Below, piece after piece: positions 1 through 9,200 of a stretch of 64,000 nucleotides of DNA; positions within the stretch are counted from its first letter, which is position 1; the number at the start of each line of letters is the position of its first letter. The notes beneath the pieces were generated by a model that was given only the letters and a program-made list of their open reading frames with translations, was not told the origin of the DNA and did no database searches. Source of the DNA: Dugong dugon (lineage: Eukaryota > Chordata > Mammalia > Sirenia > Dugongidae); contig CM057460.1 of assembly GCA_030035585.1 (NCBI GenBank), positions 219,749,711 to 219,813,710 of the forward strand, in the 5' to 3' direction. The position numbers were made by a program, and so were the translations under genes.

Positions 1-372
1 TCACACAAAAAAAGACCAGACTTGCTGGTTTGACAAAGACTGGGGAAACCCCGAGAGTATGGCCCCCGGAAACCCTTTTTAGCTTTTATCTCAGTACTGA
101 AGTCACTCCCGAGGTTCACCCTTCAGCCAAAGATTAGACAGGCCCATAAACCAAAACGAGACTAATGGGGCACAACAGCCCAGGGACAAGGACGAGAAGG
201 CAGGAGGGGACAGGAAAGCTCCTAATAGGGAACCCAAGGTCATGAAGAGAGACTGTTGACATGTTGTGGGGTTGTTAATCAATGTCATAAGACAATATGT
301 GTACTAACTGTTTAACGAGAAACCGTTTGTTCTGTAAACATTCATCTAAACTACAATAAGAAAAAATTTTTA
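1..372 (+). mobile_element. L1 3' UTR end (left-truncated by window)
   Basis: This matches, nearly base for base, the 3' UTR of the long L1 at 57775-58150 and a third copy at 38372-38734. It ends in an A-rich tail after 'acaataag'. The element enters from outside the window, so its full length is unknown. The short open frames here are not genes. Confidence 0.85.
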
Positions 373-1575
373 AGAAAAATCAAAGGAAAAAAAAACAAAA
401 AGAAATATAGGCTTCAAAACATGGGCTCAGTCCCTGCATTTGCAACCTGAGAAGGAGGCTTTTCTGAAACAGGAGAGATGAGCCAACACATTTGCACAGA
501 AGCAGCTCAATTCAGATGGAGAAATGCCCTGCAAAATAGGATGGCAGACCTCATTGTACAGATTAACATTGTCTTCACCACTTTGCAGCAAATACCTTTC
601 CTGAGTTAAGGCGAGAGACTAGTCCAACATATATAAGTGGTTCAGCAGTGTGAAGCCTTTGCTTTGAGCGCTTAGTAAAATCAGGTAAAGGAAAACTAAA
701 AAATAATCTTTCCTGTGGTCAGCCATAAGACTGCTTTGCATGGAGTGTGAAGGTGGCTGGATGGGCAAAGGCCCTTGCAAAGAAGTGCCTTGTTATCTGA
801 CACCTTGCAACTCAGGCACTTGCAAGCCTCCAGTGTGAAGGAAACTGAGGCTTAAACTCCAAACCATAAACCTCAGTTGTTCCTTGGCCATCTGAGAAAG
901 CCAAATAAGATGAGCTTGGGTCAGGCCGACAAGGGGACACAGGAGACGCCCTTGACCAGGGCCCAGCTCATTGTCTTGGGCCCCAGGTGCCTTGACCTAA
1001 GTCTAACTGAAGCCAGAAAAGCTCCCAGAACCCTGCACAGACCATGCCTTGTGCCCAGCCCTCTTCTATTTGAAGGGAGACACCAAAAGGTCCCCAGCAA
1101 GCACAGAACACACAGGCCAGGGCTCCACAGTGTGCCCTGAGAAGACCTACTGCCCACTGAGGAAGTGAGTGGTGCAGTTGAGCAGTCTAACACCAGCTGG
1201 GGCCACAGGGATTTCTGAGCCCAATTTATAAACATCTATTTCTGTCTGGGGCGGACCGTTTCCTATGAGGGGAGCTGCAGCCAGCCCGCTGACATCTTCT
1301 GGGGTGTGGCTGGAGGATGTGTGGAGTTCCAAGCTGCTAACACGGACACACAGCCTGGCCAGACCCATCCCAGAGCACCAAGGATGCTGGGGGCGAGTTC
1401 GTGCATCCTCGTCATAGCATTAAAAACTCAAGGATCAGCAGTTAGGAGAAGGGGCGTTGGAAAGAGACTGAAGGTGAGATGGAAACTTCCCTGTGAGCCT
1501 TTGCAATCACCTTTATCTCCCAGCGGAGGAGCACAGAGGGTCAGGCTGCCAAGTGGACCCTGATGGCGCTGATTT
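373..1575. other. No recognisable gene; downstream of B3GALT5
   Basis: Unique-looking sequence 3' of B3GALT5. Two overlapping open frames of about 90-100 codons lie on opposite strands near 877-1235, but neither shows a domain, splice context or family resemblance. I cannot assign a function. Confidence 0.5.
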
Positions 1576-1579
1576 TCCC

Positions 1580-1735
1580 TTCTGCTCCACTGTTTGCTGG
1601 CTGGGAGCCTTGGGACAAGTCACTGTGCCTCTCTAGCCAGTTTCCTCATCTGTAAAACGGGGATAACACCCACCACTTTGTATGGATAGTGGCTGTTGCA
1701 ATGAGAAAGTGTAGGTGTCTATCGAACACTTAGGA
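1580..1735 (+). repeat. MIR SINE fragment
   Basis: It contains the MIR core order: 'gggacaagtcactgtgcctct', then 'cctcatctgtaaaacgggga', then a decayed 3' part. It is an old pan-mammalian repeat just downstream of the B3GALT5 coding exon, possibly within its 3' UTR. Confidence 0.75.
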
Positions 1736-1989
1736 CAGCAGTGAAGGTCCTCCAGAGGTGCTATCTCTTATTGCTTGGGGCACCGAATGAGAATGATCAG
1801 TGGTCTCATTTATGCTTATTTTCTAGCTTGGATCTGGAGCACTGCAGGCTATCATCCTTGCTCTTCTCCCTCTCCCTCCCCTTCTTCCTCTCCCACACCT
1901 GAGGACTCTCAGCAAGGCCATCTAACAGCTTCCAACAAGGATCACTGTGGGTTGTCTGACCTTTGTCCGGATGTCCCCTTAGGCTCGCC

Positions 1990-2925
1990 TCAGAAAACTG
2001 GGCACTTTTCTGCCGCGGAACTCTCCAGAGCCCTCCAATAGGTCAACATTTCTGGAGGTTTGATAAAATGGCAGGTCACAATTCTCTTAAAGCGACACGT
2101 GGAAAAGCGCAACCCTCCAGGGAAAAACGTCTGCTCCGAGTGAAGTTCCTCCAGCGTGATGTTCAGTTTCTCCAGGCAGAGCCCCACAAACACATCTTCT
2201 AATTTAATGAAGGGGACGCTCTCTGAAACATAATACACCTGGCTGGCAACATCACTAGAAAAAACGTAGCCCGTGCCAGAGCAAAATGGTGGGTACTTGT
2301 CCCATGGGTACTCGTATTTACTGACAAACCACTTACTGGAATTATCCCTGATTGGGAAATTAGACATCATTAAGAAGCCAGTGAAAAACCTAGTTGTTCT
2401 GTTTTTCTTTAGAAGTAGTTCAGTTAGATAGTAGACGTTTACAAACATGTCGGAGTCTGTCTTCATCACAAAGGCGGCCTGAGGGCAGAAGCGGTGGACC
2501 CATTCGATGCCCATCATGGTCTTCAGAGTCAAATTGAAATAGACGTCCACAAAGTCCCTCTGGATAATGTCTCCATACTGCTGGCCTTCCAGGGTGACTA
2601 GTGTCATTTCCTGCTCTTTGGCTGTGACTCCCAGGAGAAAGAAGGTTTTTATTCGTTTTCCTTTCACGACCATCTCTCTCCCCCAAGTCTGCCTGATGGC
2701 CATCCGGGCGGCCGCCTGTCTGTGTGAGGAAGTCACCAGCAGGACAAGGAAGGGAGGATTCTGCCTGCAGTCTATTTCTGGGAGCTGAAGGAAGTTCGCA
2801 CTTTCTTTCTTGAAAGCAAACAGCTCTTCTTTAAAAGGAGTCAGATAGTGAATGCTCAAATACAAGCAAATGGCCCCCAGAATCAGAAGGAAAATATATG
2901 TACATCTCATCTTCGAGTACGTCAT
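1990..2925 (-). CDS. B3GALT5: Beta-1,3-galactosyltransferase 5, intact coding exon
   Basis: Single-exon reading frame of 311 residues, close to the known family length of about 310. The product is a Golgi type II membrane glycosyltransferase (GT31) that adds galactose in beta-1,3 linkage to N-acetylglucosamine ends, making type 1 chains that feed Lewis-type glycans. Visible: a short cytosolic tail, a membrane anchor at about residues 9-28, an RQTW block at 78-81, the metal/UDP-sugar DSD motif (KTDSDMF) at 157-159, the EDVFVG block at 243-248, and four N-glycosylation sequons (N131, N175, N195, N255). No stop or frameshift is seen. The frame extends 13 codons upstream to an ATG at 2964, but those codons translate a pyrimidine tract ending in AG at 2926-2927. 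I therefore place the start at 2925, where MTYSKMR aligns with the known N-terminus. The identification rests on strong resemblance to human B3GALT5 over the full length. The 5' non-coding exons were not located. Confidence 0.95.
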   Translation of the reverse strand: MTYSKMRCTYIFLLILGAICLYLSIHYLTPFKEELFAFKKESANFLQLPEIDCRQNPPFLVLLVTSSHRQAAARMAIRQTWGREMVVKGKRIKTFFLLGVTAKEQEMTLVTLEGQQYGDIIQRDFVDVYFNLTLKTMMGIEWVHRFCPQAAFVMKTDSDMFVNVYYLTELLLKKNRTTRFFTGFLMMSNFPIRDNSSKWFVSKYEYPWDKYPPFCSGTGYVFSSDVASQVYYVSESVPFIKLEDVFVGLCLEKLNITLEELHSEQTFFPGGLRFSTCRFKRIVTCHFIKPPEMLTYWRALESSAAEKCPVF

Positions 2926-2946
2926 CTGCAAGAAACAAAGCCAAAC
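2926..2946 (-). promoter_or_regulatory. B3GALT5: Splice acceptor of the B3GALT5 coding exon
   Basis: On the minus strand the sequence reads 'ggctttgtttcttgcag' and is followed at once by the ATG. The pyrimidine tract plus CAG is a textbook 3' splice site. It implies that all 5' UTR comes from exons further right. Known B3GALT5 genes have the same layout, with the coding sequence in the last exon. Confidence 0.85.
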
Positions 2947-3464
2947 TATTATCCTCAAAAGCATGAGGGTATGTTTGGCTCCACTTTAGGTGGCTAAGGT
3001 GGGGGAAGAGAAGAGATCCGTGGCTCATGAACCATGGTTCTGAAACTCTGGAATCCCATTGCATATAGAAGTTTAGTTCTAGATACAAAAAGTTGAGCAT
3101 AGAGGATTTCCAGCATCTTCTCTCCAGGGTGTAAGACGAAGAGCACCAGGAATCTCACACTGGCCCTGGCTCTGCCTCTCGCCAGCCTCACCCTATAGGA
3201 GCCTCAGATTTCTTCTCTATAGAAGAAAGGACCAAATCTCTCACTAGTTCCCTCATTGGTCCGTCTGCCCTCGTCCTTCTGTGATTTCCTGATGGAGTCC
3301 AGGTAGAGAACCTGCAAGACTGGAAACCATGTGGGCTAAAACTAAATGTATGGACCACTTACCTTTCTTCCCTGTCTAATTGAGCACTGTTGTGTTGTCC
3401 CTGGAATGAAGCAATAGGCTTTTTCTGATTTGCACAACTACCTTGGAATTGTGTCTCTGCTAGC
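2947..3464. other. B3GALT5 upstream intron, no feature seen
   Basis: Non-repetitive sequence immediately 5' of the coding exon. No exon, promoter motif or named repeat was recognised. Confidence 0.4.
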
Positions 3465-3655
3465 AGTGGTTGTTAGCTGCCATCGAGTCTGCCCCTGGCT
3501 CATAGTGACCCCATGTGTTACAGAGTAGAACTGCTCCATAGGGTTTTCTTGGCTGTAATCTTTATGGAAGCTGATCACCAGTCCTTTTCATCCTCGGAGC
3601 CCCTGGGTGGGTTCAAACTGCCGGCCTTTAGGTTAGCGTCACCTGGGCTCCTCTC
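3465..3655 (-). repeat. AfroSINE (antisense)
   Basis: The left end is the RTE-like tail (gttgttagctgccatcgag, ctcatagtgacccc). It continues through the body (actgctccatagggttttct, gctgtaatctttatgg) to the tRNA-derived head at the right (tcaaactgccggcc). Divergence is moderate. Confidence 0.85.
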
Positions 3656-4049
3656 TGCTAGCAGTAGTTATTTTTTCTGGTAAGTGTTTAAAAGCTCCTG
3701 TGTGGTTCTTTCATCTTTGCCTACCCATCTCTAGTGTTTTTGGCAATTCAGCATCATCGATGTTAATGTTACAAGAAAGCAAATAACTCACTTTGTGCTT
3801 GGTAGGATGAACCGCTGCTTTGAAAGCTAAGCCACAGGGTAGATGCAAAGAGGAAGTTCATTTCAGAGAGTTCTCAGTGTAGAATGTTTGGTACCAGCAG
3901 ATACTGGGCTTGGCTTGTTTCCCAAAAATGATGCTTGTGTTTACTCAGGAATCACTAGGAGGAAAAACAAAAAGAACAGTGTCTTTCAAGTTGCATGCTC
4001 CTCACCAACTGGTCTCACAGTTTGCCGTTCCTGATTCTTGCTTTATGCT
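3656..4049. other. No feature seen
   Basis: Presumed B3GALT5 intron or upstream DNA. A 63-codon open frame at 3843-4034 has no recognisable content. Confidence 0.35.
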
Positions 4050-4142
4050 GATTCACTACCTGCCTACACAATCCTGAGCCAGCACGTGAGCCCCTCATCC
4101 AGCCTCAGTTTTCTCCTCTGTAAAATGGGGATGATCAAGGCA
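4050..4142 (+). repeat. MIR SINE fragment
   Basis: The block 'cctcagttttctcctctgta' followed by 'aaatggggatgatcaaggc' is the MIR core. The rest is decayed. Confidence 0.65.
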
Positions 4143-4540
4143 AACACAGACTACTACATGGCCCCTTGTCGGCAAGGACATTGATATGTAACTATCTGAG
4201 AATCCTTTCAGGATTTGGGGCCAGGATAGCATCTCCTATTATCTGAGGAGACATGAAGGACACATAAATAAGTTACAGACCAATTTCTCATCCTGGTAAT
4301 TTACCTTCTATACATAACAGAGTGTGTGGCTGGTGCCTAAAGAATTTAACAACAACACCATTACAGTGGCTGTTGAGTAGATTCGATTCCAACTCAGCGA
4401 TTCCGTGTATTTCAGAATAGAATGGATCTCCATGGGGTTTTCAATGGATGTGATCTTGTGGAAGTAGATTGCCAGGGCTTTCTTCCAAGGCACCTCTGAG
4501 TGAATTCAAACTGACAACCTTTCAGTTAGTAGTTGAGCAC

Positions 4541-5077
4541 CGTCATGGATTGAATTGTGTCCCCCCAAAAATGGGCGTAGCAACTTGGCTGGGTCATGAT
4601 TCCCAGTGTTGTATGATTGTGTAATCTGATGTGATTTCCTTACGTGTTGTAAACACTATCACTGTGATGAGATTATCTGTGATCTCCTTATGTGCTGTAA
4701 ATTCTATCCCTGGGATGAGGTTATACAGATGAGGTTGACAGGATCAGATAGTGTCTTAATGCAATCTCTTTTTAGATATGAAAGAGAGAAGTGAGCAGAG
4801 ACACATGGGAGCCTCACAGCACTGAGAGGGTGGTGCACGGAGAAGGGCACGTCCTTTGGACCAGAGGTTCCTGTGCTGAGATGCTCTCAGGCCAGGGGAG
4901 AACTGATGCATCACAGGGACCTCTCTCTAGAGCCAACAGAGAGGAAGGGCCTTCTCTGGGAGCTGACACCCTGAATTTGGACTTGTGGCCTACTGGACTG
5001 TGAGAGAATAAACTTCTTTTTGTTGAAGACATCCACTTGTGGTATTTCTGTTACAGCAGCACTCGATGACTAAGACA
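4541..5077 (+). repeat. 5' LTR of MaLR provirus
   Basis: It starts cgtcatggattgaattgtgt and ends gactaagaca. It has a TATA-like gatatgaaagagagaag and an AATAAA in gagagaataaacttc. It is the same length as the partner LTR and closely similar to it. Confidence 0.9.
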
Positions 5078-5275
5078 GAATTTGGTATCAGGAGTTGGAT
5101 GCGGCTGTAACAGATATCTAAAATGCGGAAGTGGTTTTGAAACTGTGACTGGATAGAGGTGCGGCAGAGGTAGAGAAACAGCAGCGGCAGAGAACCTGCA
5201 GCAGCAGAGAAGGGGCAGCGACAGAGAACCAGCAACAGCAGAACCAGGAGACCAGCCCAAGACGGTGCTGGAGCC

Positions 5276-5551
5276 GACCCACGGAGCGAGAGAGCTGAGT
5301 GCCTGTGTGCAGGAGGCTTCCTGGTGGAGTGGGGTGACTTAAGAGTGGAGTTAGGCTTGCTGACCCACAGAGCGAGGGAGCTGAGTGCCTGTGTGCAGGA
5401 GGCTTCCTGGCTGAGTGGGTTGCCTTCAGGCACTTATCAGTGGAGTTAGGCTTGCTGACCCACAGAGCTAGAGAGCTGGGTTCCTGTGTGCAGGAAGCTT
5501 CCAGGAGGAGTGGGGTGCCTCCAGGCGCTTAATCGGTGGAGCTACTGAGCT
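5276..5551 (+). repeat. Three tandem units in MaLR internal region
   Basis: Units start at 5276, 5362 and 5457 with 'gacccac(a/g)gagc', and carry 'cctgtgtgcaggaggcttcc' and 'gtggagttaggcttgctg' in register. They are 86, 95 and about 95 bp long; the first has a short deletion. The third is the most diverged. Confidence 0.85.
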
Positions 5552-6185
5552 TTGGAACACTTGCCCTGGTAGGGCAAATGTGGGCATGCGGCCCGAGAGC
5601 CAAGAGGCCACAGGAAGCAGAAGCTGAAGAGAAAAGGAACACAAGAAGCCGAGCTGCCTCATTCTCAAAAGTTATGGCTGAGACCTCTGGGGTTTCAAAG
5701 GGTGGAGCCGTGGCCCCTGGTGTTTCTAAGGGTGGAGCTGTCACTCTGATGGACTAGAGGAATGGTGCGCCTAAAGCCGAAGGAGCAGAGTTGCTATCCC
5801 GGTGGGCCTGGAAGGGGAAGCTGAAGCCCAGGGCCAAGGGGCCTCCACTCAGAATCCGGAGACTGTGGCCAATACCTAGAGTCTGGAGGGTAGGGCCATT
5901 GTGTAATTTGTTTCAGAGAACAAAAGATTATTTTCAAAGACTTGAGGGCTAATGTAAGGTGTTTTGCTAACTTGCTTGGTGCCTGTTATTCCTTCTTTCC
6001 CTGCCTAGCTTCTGCCTGTTCTGCCACTGTACCTTTGGAAGCAGATAACTTGTATTCTAGATTTCACAGATGAAGGGGAATTTTTGGATTTTGGAATTGG
6101 AATTAAGACATTTGCTGTGATATGATGAGATGAATATGGTTTGCATGTTGCAAGGATGTGATTTATTGGGGGCCAAAGGGTGGAA

Positions 6186-6722
6186 TGTCATGGATTGAAT
6201 TGTGTCCCTCAAAAAATGGGTGTAGCAACTTGGTTGGGTCATGATTCCCAGTGTCGTATGATTGTGTAATTTGATGTGATTTCCTTATGTGTTGTAAACT
6301 CTATCACTATGATGAGATGATATGTGATCTCCATAAGTGTTGTAAATTCTATCCCTGTGATGAGGTTATACAGGTGAGGTTGACAAGATTAGATAGTGTC
6401 TTAATGCAATCTCTTTTGAGATATAAAAGAGAGAAGTGAGCAGAGACACATGGGAGCCTCACACCACCAAGAGGGCGGTGGCAGGAGCAGGGTGTGTCCT
6501 TTGGACCAGAGGTTCCTGTGCTGAGATGCTCCCAGGCCAGGGGAGGACTGATGCATCACAGGGACCTTTCTCTAGAGCTGACAGAGAGAGAGGGCCTTCT
6601 CCTGGAGCTGACACCCTGAATTTGGACTTATGGCCTGTTGGACTGTGAGAGAATAAACTTCTCTTTGTTGAAGCCATCCACTCGTGGTGTTTCTGTTGGA
6701 GCAGCACTATCTGACTAAGACA
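6186..6722 (+). repeat. 3' LTR of MaLR provirus
   Basis: It starts tgtcatggattgaattgtgt and ends gactaagaca. TATAAAA lies at 6422-6428 and AATAAA at 6652-6657, giving a plausible U3-R-U5 layout pointing rightward, away from B3GALT5. Confidence 0.9.
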
Positions 6723-6950
6723 AGCACTTAACTGTTTGCACCACCCAGAGACTCCTAAAGAATTTAACACAAGGAAGAAATTCGGCAATTCTCAACTCAG
6801 TCTTGATGTCTGAAAATCGTCACCCCGGGTGAGAGGACAGAGGGGCCAGCAAGGAAAGACACGCTGAAGAGATGAAGAAAGAATAGGCTATTTTAAGGGC
6901 AAAAGAGTAACTCAAAATTTCATCCAAATTCTATTGCAAATATATTCACC

Positions 6951-7155
6951 ATGGTTGTTGTTGTCTGTCGTTCAGTCAGTCTGACTCACAGGGACCCCAC
7001 ATGACAGAGCAGAACTGCTCCGTACTGTTTTCTTGGATGTAATCTTTACAGAAGCAGATCGCCTTGTTTTTGTCCCATGGAGCCTCTGGATGGGTTTGAA
7101 CCGCCAACCTTTCCGTCAGCAGTCAAGTGCTTCACCTTTTGCACCACCAGGACTG
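6951..7155 (-). repeat. AfroSINE (antisense)
   Basis: The tail gttgttgttgtctgtcg is followed by body blocks (agaactgctccgtactg, tgtaatctttacagaagc) and the head at the right (tttgaaccgccaacctttcc, tgcaccaccagga). Confidence 0.85.
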
Positions 7156-8595
7156 TGTATATTCACCATAAAAGAAATTGAATAATCCCAGGGCTTTCCA
7201 GCACTAGCTAGCGCTCCAGGGACCCTTTTCCTGGAGATCCCCTTAGCCAAGCTCGTGTTCTTCTCAGCTGCCCGTGGGGTTCCTGTCTGGCTAGAGCTCC
7301 CATAGCACCCCCCAAAATCCAGAGAGGTCACTGCTGGAGGCAGATGGAAAGCAAGAACCCCTTGGATCCCATGGTCCAGGGGTGGTGAGAATTCTGTCTT
7401 CCTTTGTGAGATGATTGATTTGCATGGCTGGGATTTATAGGTTATTTTGGCAGGGAAAGGGTGCCGGTGATTAAAGTACATTCCACCCTGCCTCACCCCA
7501 ATCCCCTCCCACAAAATACAGTTTGGGGAGAATCATGACCATTACATGCGAGGGGAAGATGATATTGTCATCCTTTCCTTCCTTTCTTGGGTAGTTTTGC
7601 TCTTCCTCAGTTGTTTCAACAGTGAACTTTAAGTTCTCATTCTCTTAATGTGATTTCCCCATGACCCTTCACTCAGATCTAAATTTCAAGGGGTGATACT
7701 CACCTGTGACAGGTGAAGAGCATGCTCCAGTGGTCATGGCCTTGACCTCTTGCTGGATACCAAATGGCAGAATTCCAGGATGTGGAGCTAGTGCCAGGAC
7801 CAAATGGCAGAAAGCCCTGCAGGGTCTTTGTTTTCAGTGCGACTGTAACACTTTTCCTACCCGAAATGAAAGGCCCAAGAAGGAAACCCTGCAGAAGTCA
7901 CACCCCAGAGTCCCCATTTACAAAGCCCCTGAGTCTTTGATTGCTTCTGTACCACGTGCCCGAAGAACCAGGAATGCAGCCTTCCCTGGAGGGCGGATAT
8001 GGGCAAGTCACCCAGCACTATCAGGGAAGCGTGTGCCCACCAAGCTGCTGTCCTCCTGAGGCTGCCAGGGATGCAGGAGCCCTCAGCACAAAGCAGCTCC
8101 ACCTTCCTGGTCAGAGCCATCAATAGGCACTCTGCTCTGGAAGCCCACCTTCCAACACACCCGTACCAGCTGTGTGGTATGGCCAGCTGTCAGCAGATCA
8201 TTTAGTGGATTCTACATCCAGGGCTGTGCCCTTTGGCCCATGATCAGTGCAGACAAGGAGACAGAGCCTTGTAACTGGAGTAGAGAAGTAATGCACGTGA
8301 ATAATAAATGAAGTCAAGCTGAAGGAGGCAGCACATCCCTCCTCTTGTGGCTTCTGCACCACCTCTGTCTGCAGCTTCAGCTCCACGCACAGGTCATCGT
8401 GCGCTTTTGGTTGGGAGTGCCAGTCTGGATAAGGAGTATGTTTCAGGGTCCCTTAACCCCCCAGAGGGCTGTGTGGTTTCAATGCTGGGAGCGTTTTGAA
8501 TTAAAGTGGAGCAAGTAAGTAATGCACACAGAGTGAGTAGCTTCCAGGAAGGGAAAGGCTAGCTGAGGGGACGCCTGGTAGTTGGTGTCCTAACT
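7156..8595. other. Unannotated DNA upstream of B3GALT5
   Basis: No named repeat or splice-bounded exon recognised. Overlapping frames of 117 codons (7706-8059, plus) and 132 codons (7116-7514, minus) lack domains and lie on opposite strands, as expected by chance. A non-coding B3GALT5 exon could be hidden here but cannot be supported. Confidence 0.4.
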
Positions 8596-8696
8596 ATCTT
8601 CCTAGGCACGTTAAAAATAAGTGTTTAAATTGTCGGCTTTAAGTAAAGCAGATTACCCTCCATAACCTCAGTGAGGCTCATCCAATCAGTTGAAGG

Positions 8697-9180
8697 CTAT
8701 GATTCCCAGTGGTGTGCAGATGTTTTGTAATCATCCTCCATTTTGTGATCTGATATGAGCAGCCAATCAATTGAAAGGGGTGTTTCTTCGAGGGTGTGGC
8801 TTAGTCCAATATCTATGGGTGTTCTGGCAAAGCTTCCCCTCTCTCCATCTTGCATGTGGCTCATCATCCTCTGGCCTCCATCCTCTGTCCAGTTTTTGGG
8901 ACATGAACCAGTAACCTGCTGTTTAACTGCGGACTTTGGAATTTTTCAACTTCCACAGCCCCGTGAGGCAGCAGCTTGCTGTCTGACCTGCTAAGTTTGG
9001 GTTTGTCAGCCCATGCAACCATGGGAGTGAGGAGGAACCTCCAGCCTGATGCCTGATCCACAGATTTGGCACTTGCCAGCCTCTCCAACTGCATGAGCCA
9101 TTTCCTTGAAATAAGTCTCACTCTATATATTTATATACGCTTCAGTGATTTTGCTACTCTAGGGAACCCAGCCTAAGACA
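8697..9180 (+). repeat. 5' LTR of ERV-L (5'-truncated)
   Basis: It runs from tatgattcccagtggtgtgc to cccagcctaagaca and parallels the 3' LTR block by block (atcctccattttgtgatctg, gcctccagcctgatgcct). The opening bases seen in the 3' LTR (tgtgatggttaag...) are absent. Confidence 0.8.
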
Positions 9181-9182
9181 TT

Positions 9183-9200
9183 TGGTACCAAGAGTGGTTC
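9183..9200 (+). other. ERV-L primer-binding site
   Basis: TGGTACCAAGAGTGGTTC starts two bases after the 5' LTR. It resembles the complement of a tRNA-Leu 3' end, the primer that gives ERV-L its name. Confidence 0.8.

Larger units (their letters stand above)
4541..6722 (+). mobile_element. Complete MaLR-type (ERVL-MaLR) provirus
   Basis: A 2182-bp LTR element has two 537-bp LTRs (4541-5077 and 6186-6722), an internal region of 1108 bp, and a perfect 5-bp target duplication AGCAC (4536-4540 and 6723-6727). A primer-binding site resembling the tRNA-Leu type used by ERV-L/MaLR follows the 5' LTR (tggtatcaggagttgg, 5083-5098). A polypurine tract (gggggccaaagggtggaa, 6168-6185) precedes the 3' LTR. 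The 5' LTR begins CG rather than TG, a likely point change. The internal region has no retroviral gene, as expected for MaLR elements, which move with enzymes from elsewhere. The LTR end (gtggtatttctgtta, gactaagaca) resembles MST/THE1 LTRs. Confidence 0.9.
4351..6760 (-). repeat. AfroSINE (antisense) split by a MaLR provirus
   Basis: The tail and body lie at 4351-4540 (aacaccattacagtggctgt ... acaacctttcagttagtagt). The remaining head lies at 6723-6760 (agcacttaactgtttgcacc, accca). Both halves share AGCAC at the break, the duplicated target of the inserted provirus. Confidence 0.85.

Noticed and set aside
2926..2964. Upstream ATG of the B3GALT5 frame as the true start
   Set aside because: The 13 extra codons are a pyrimidine tract ending in AG, a splice acceptor. 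The next methionine aligns with the known start.
2420..3191. Other minus-strand and plus-strand frames over B3GALT5
   Set aside because: They are shadows of the galactosyltransferase frame with no independent protein features.
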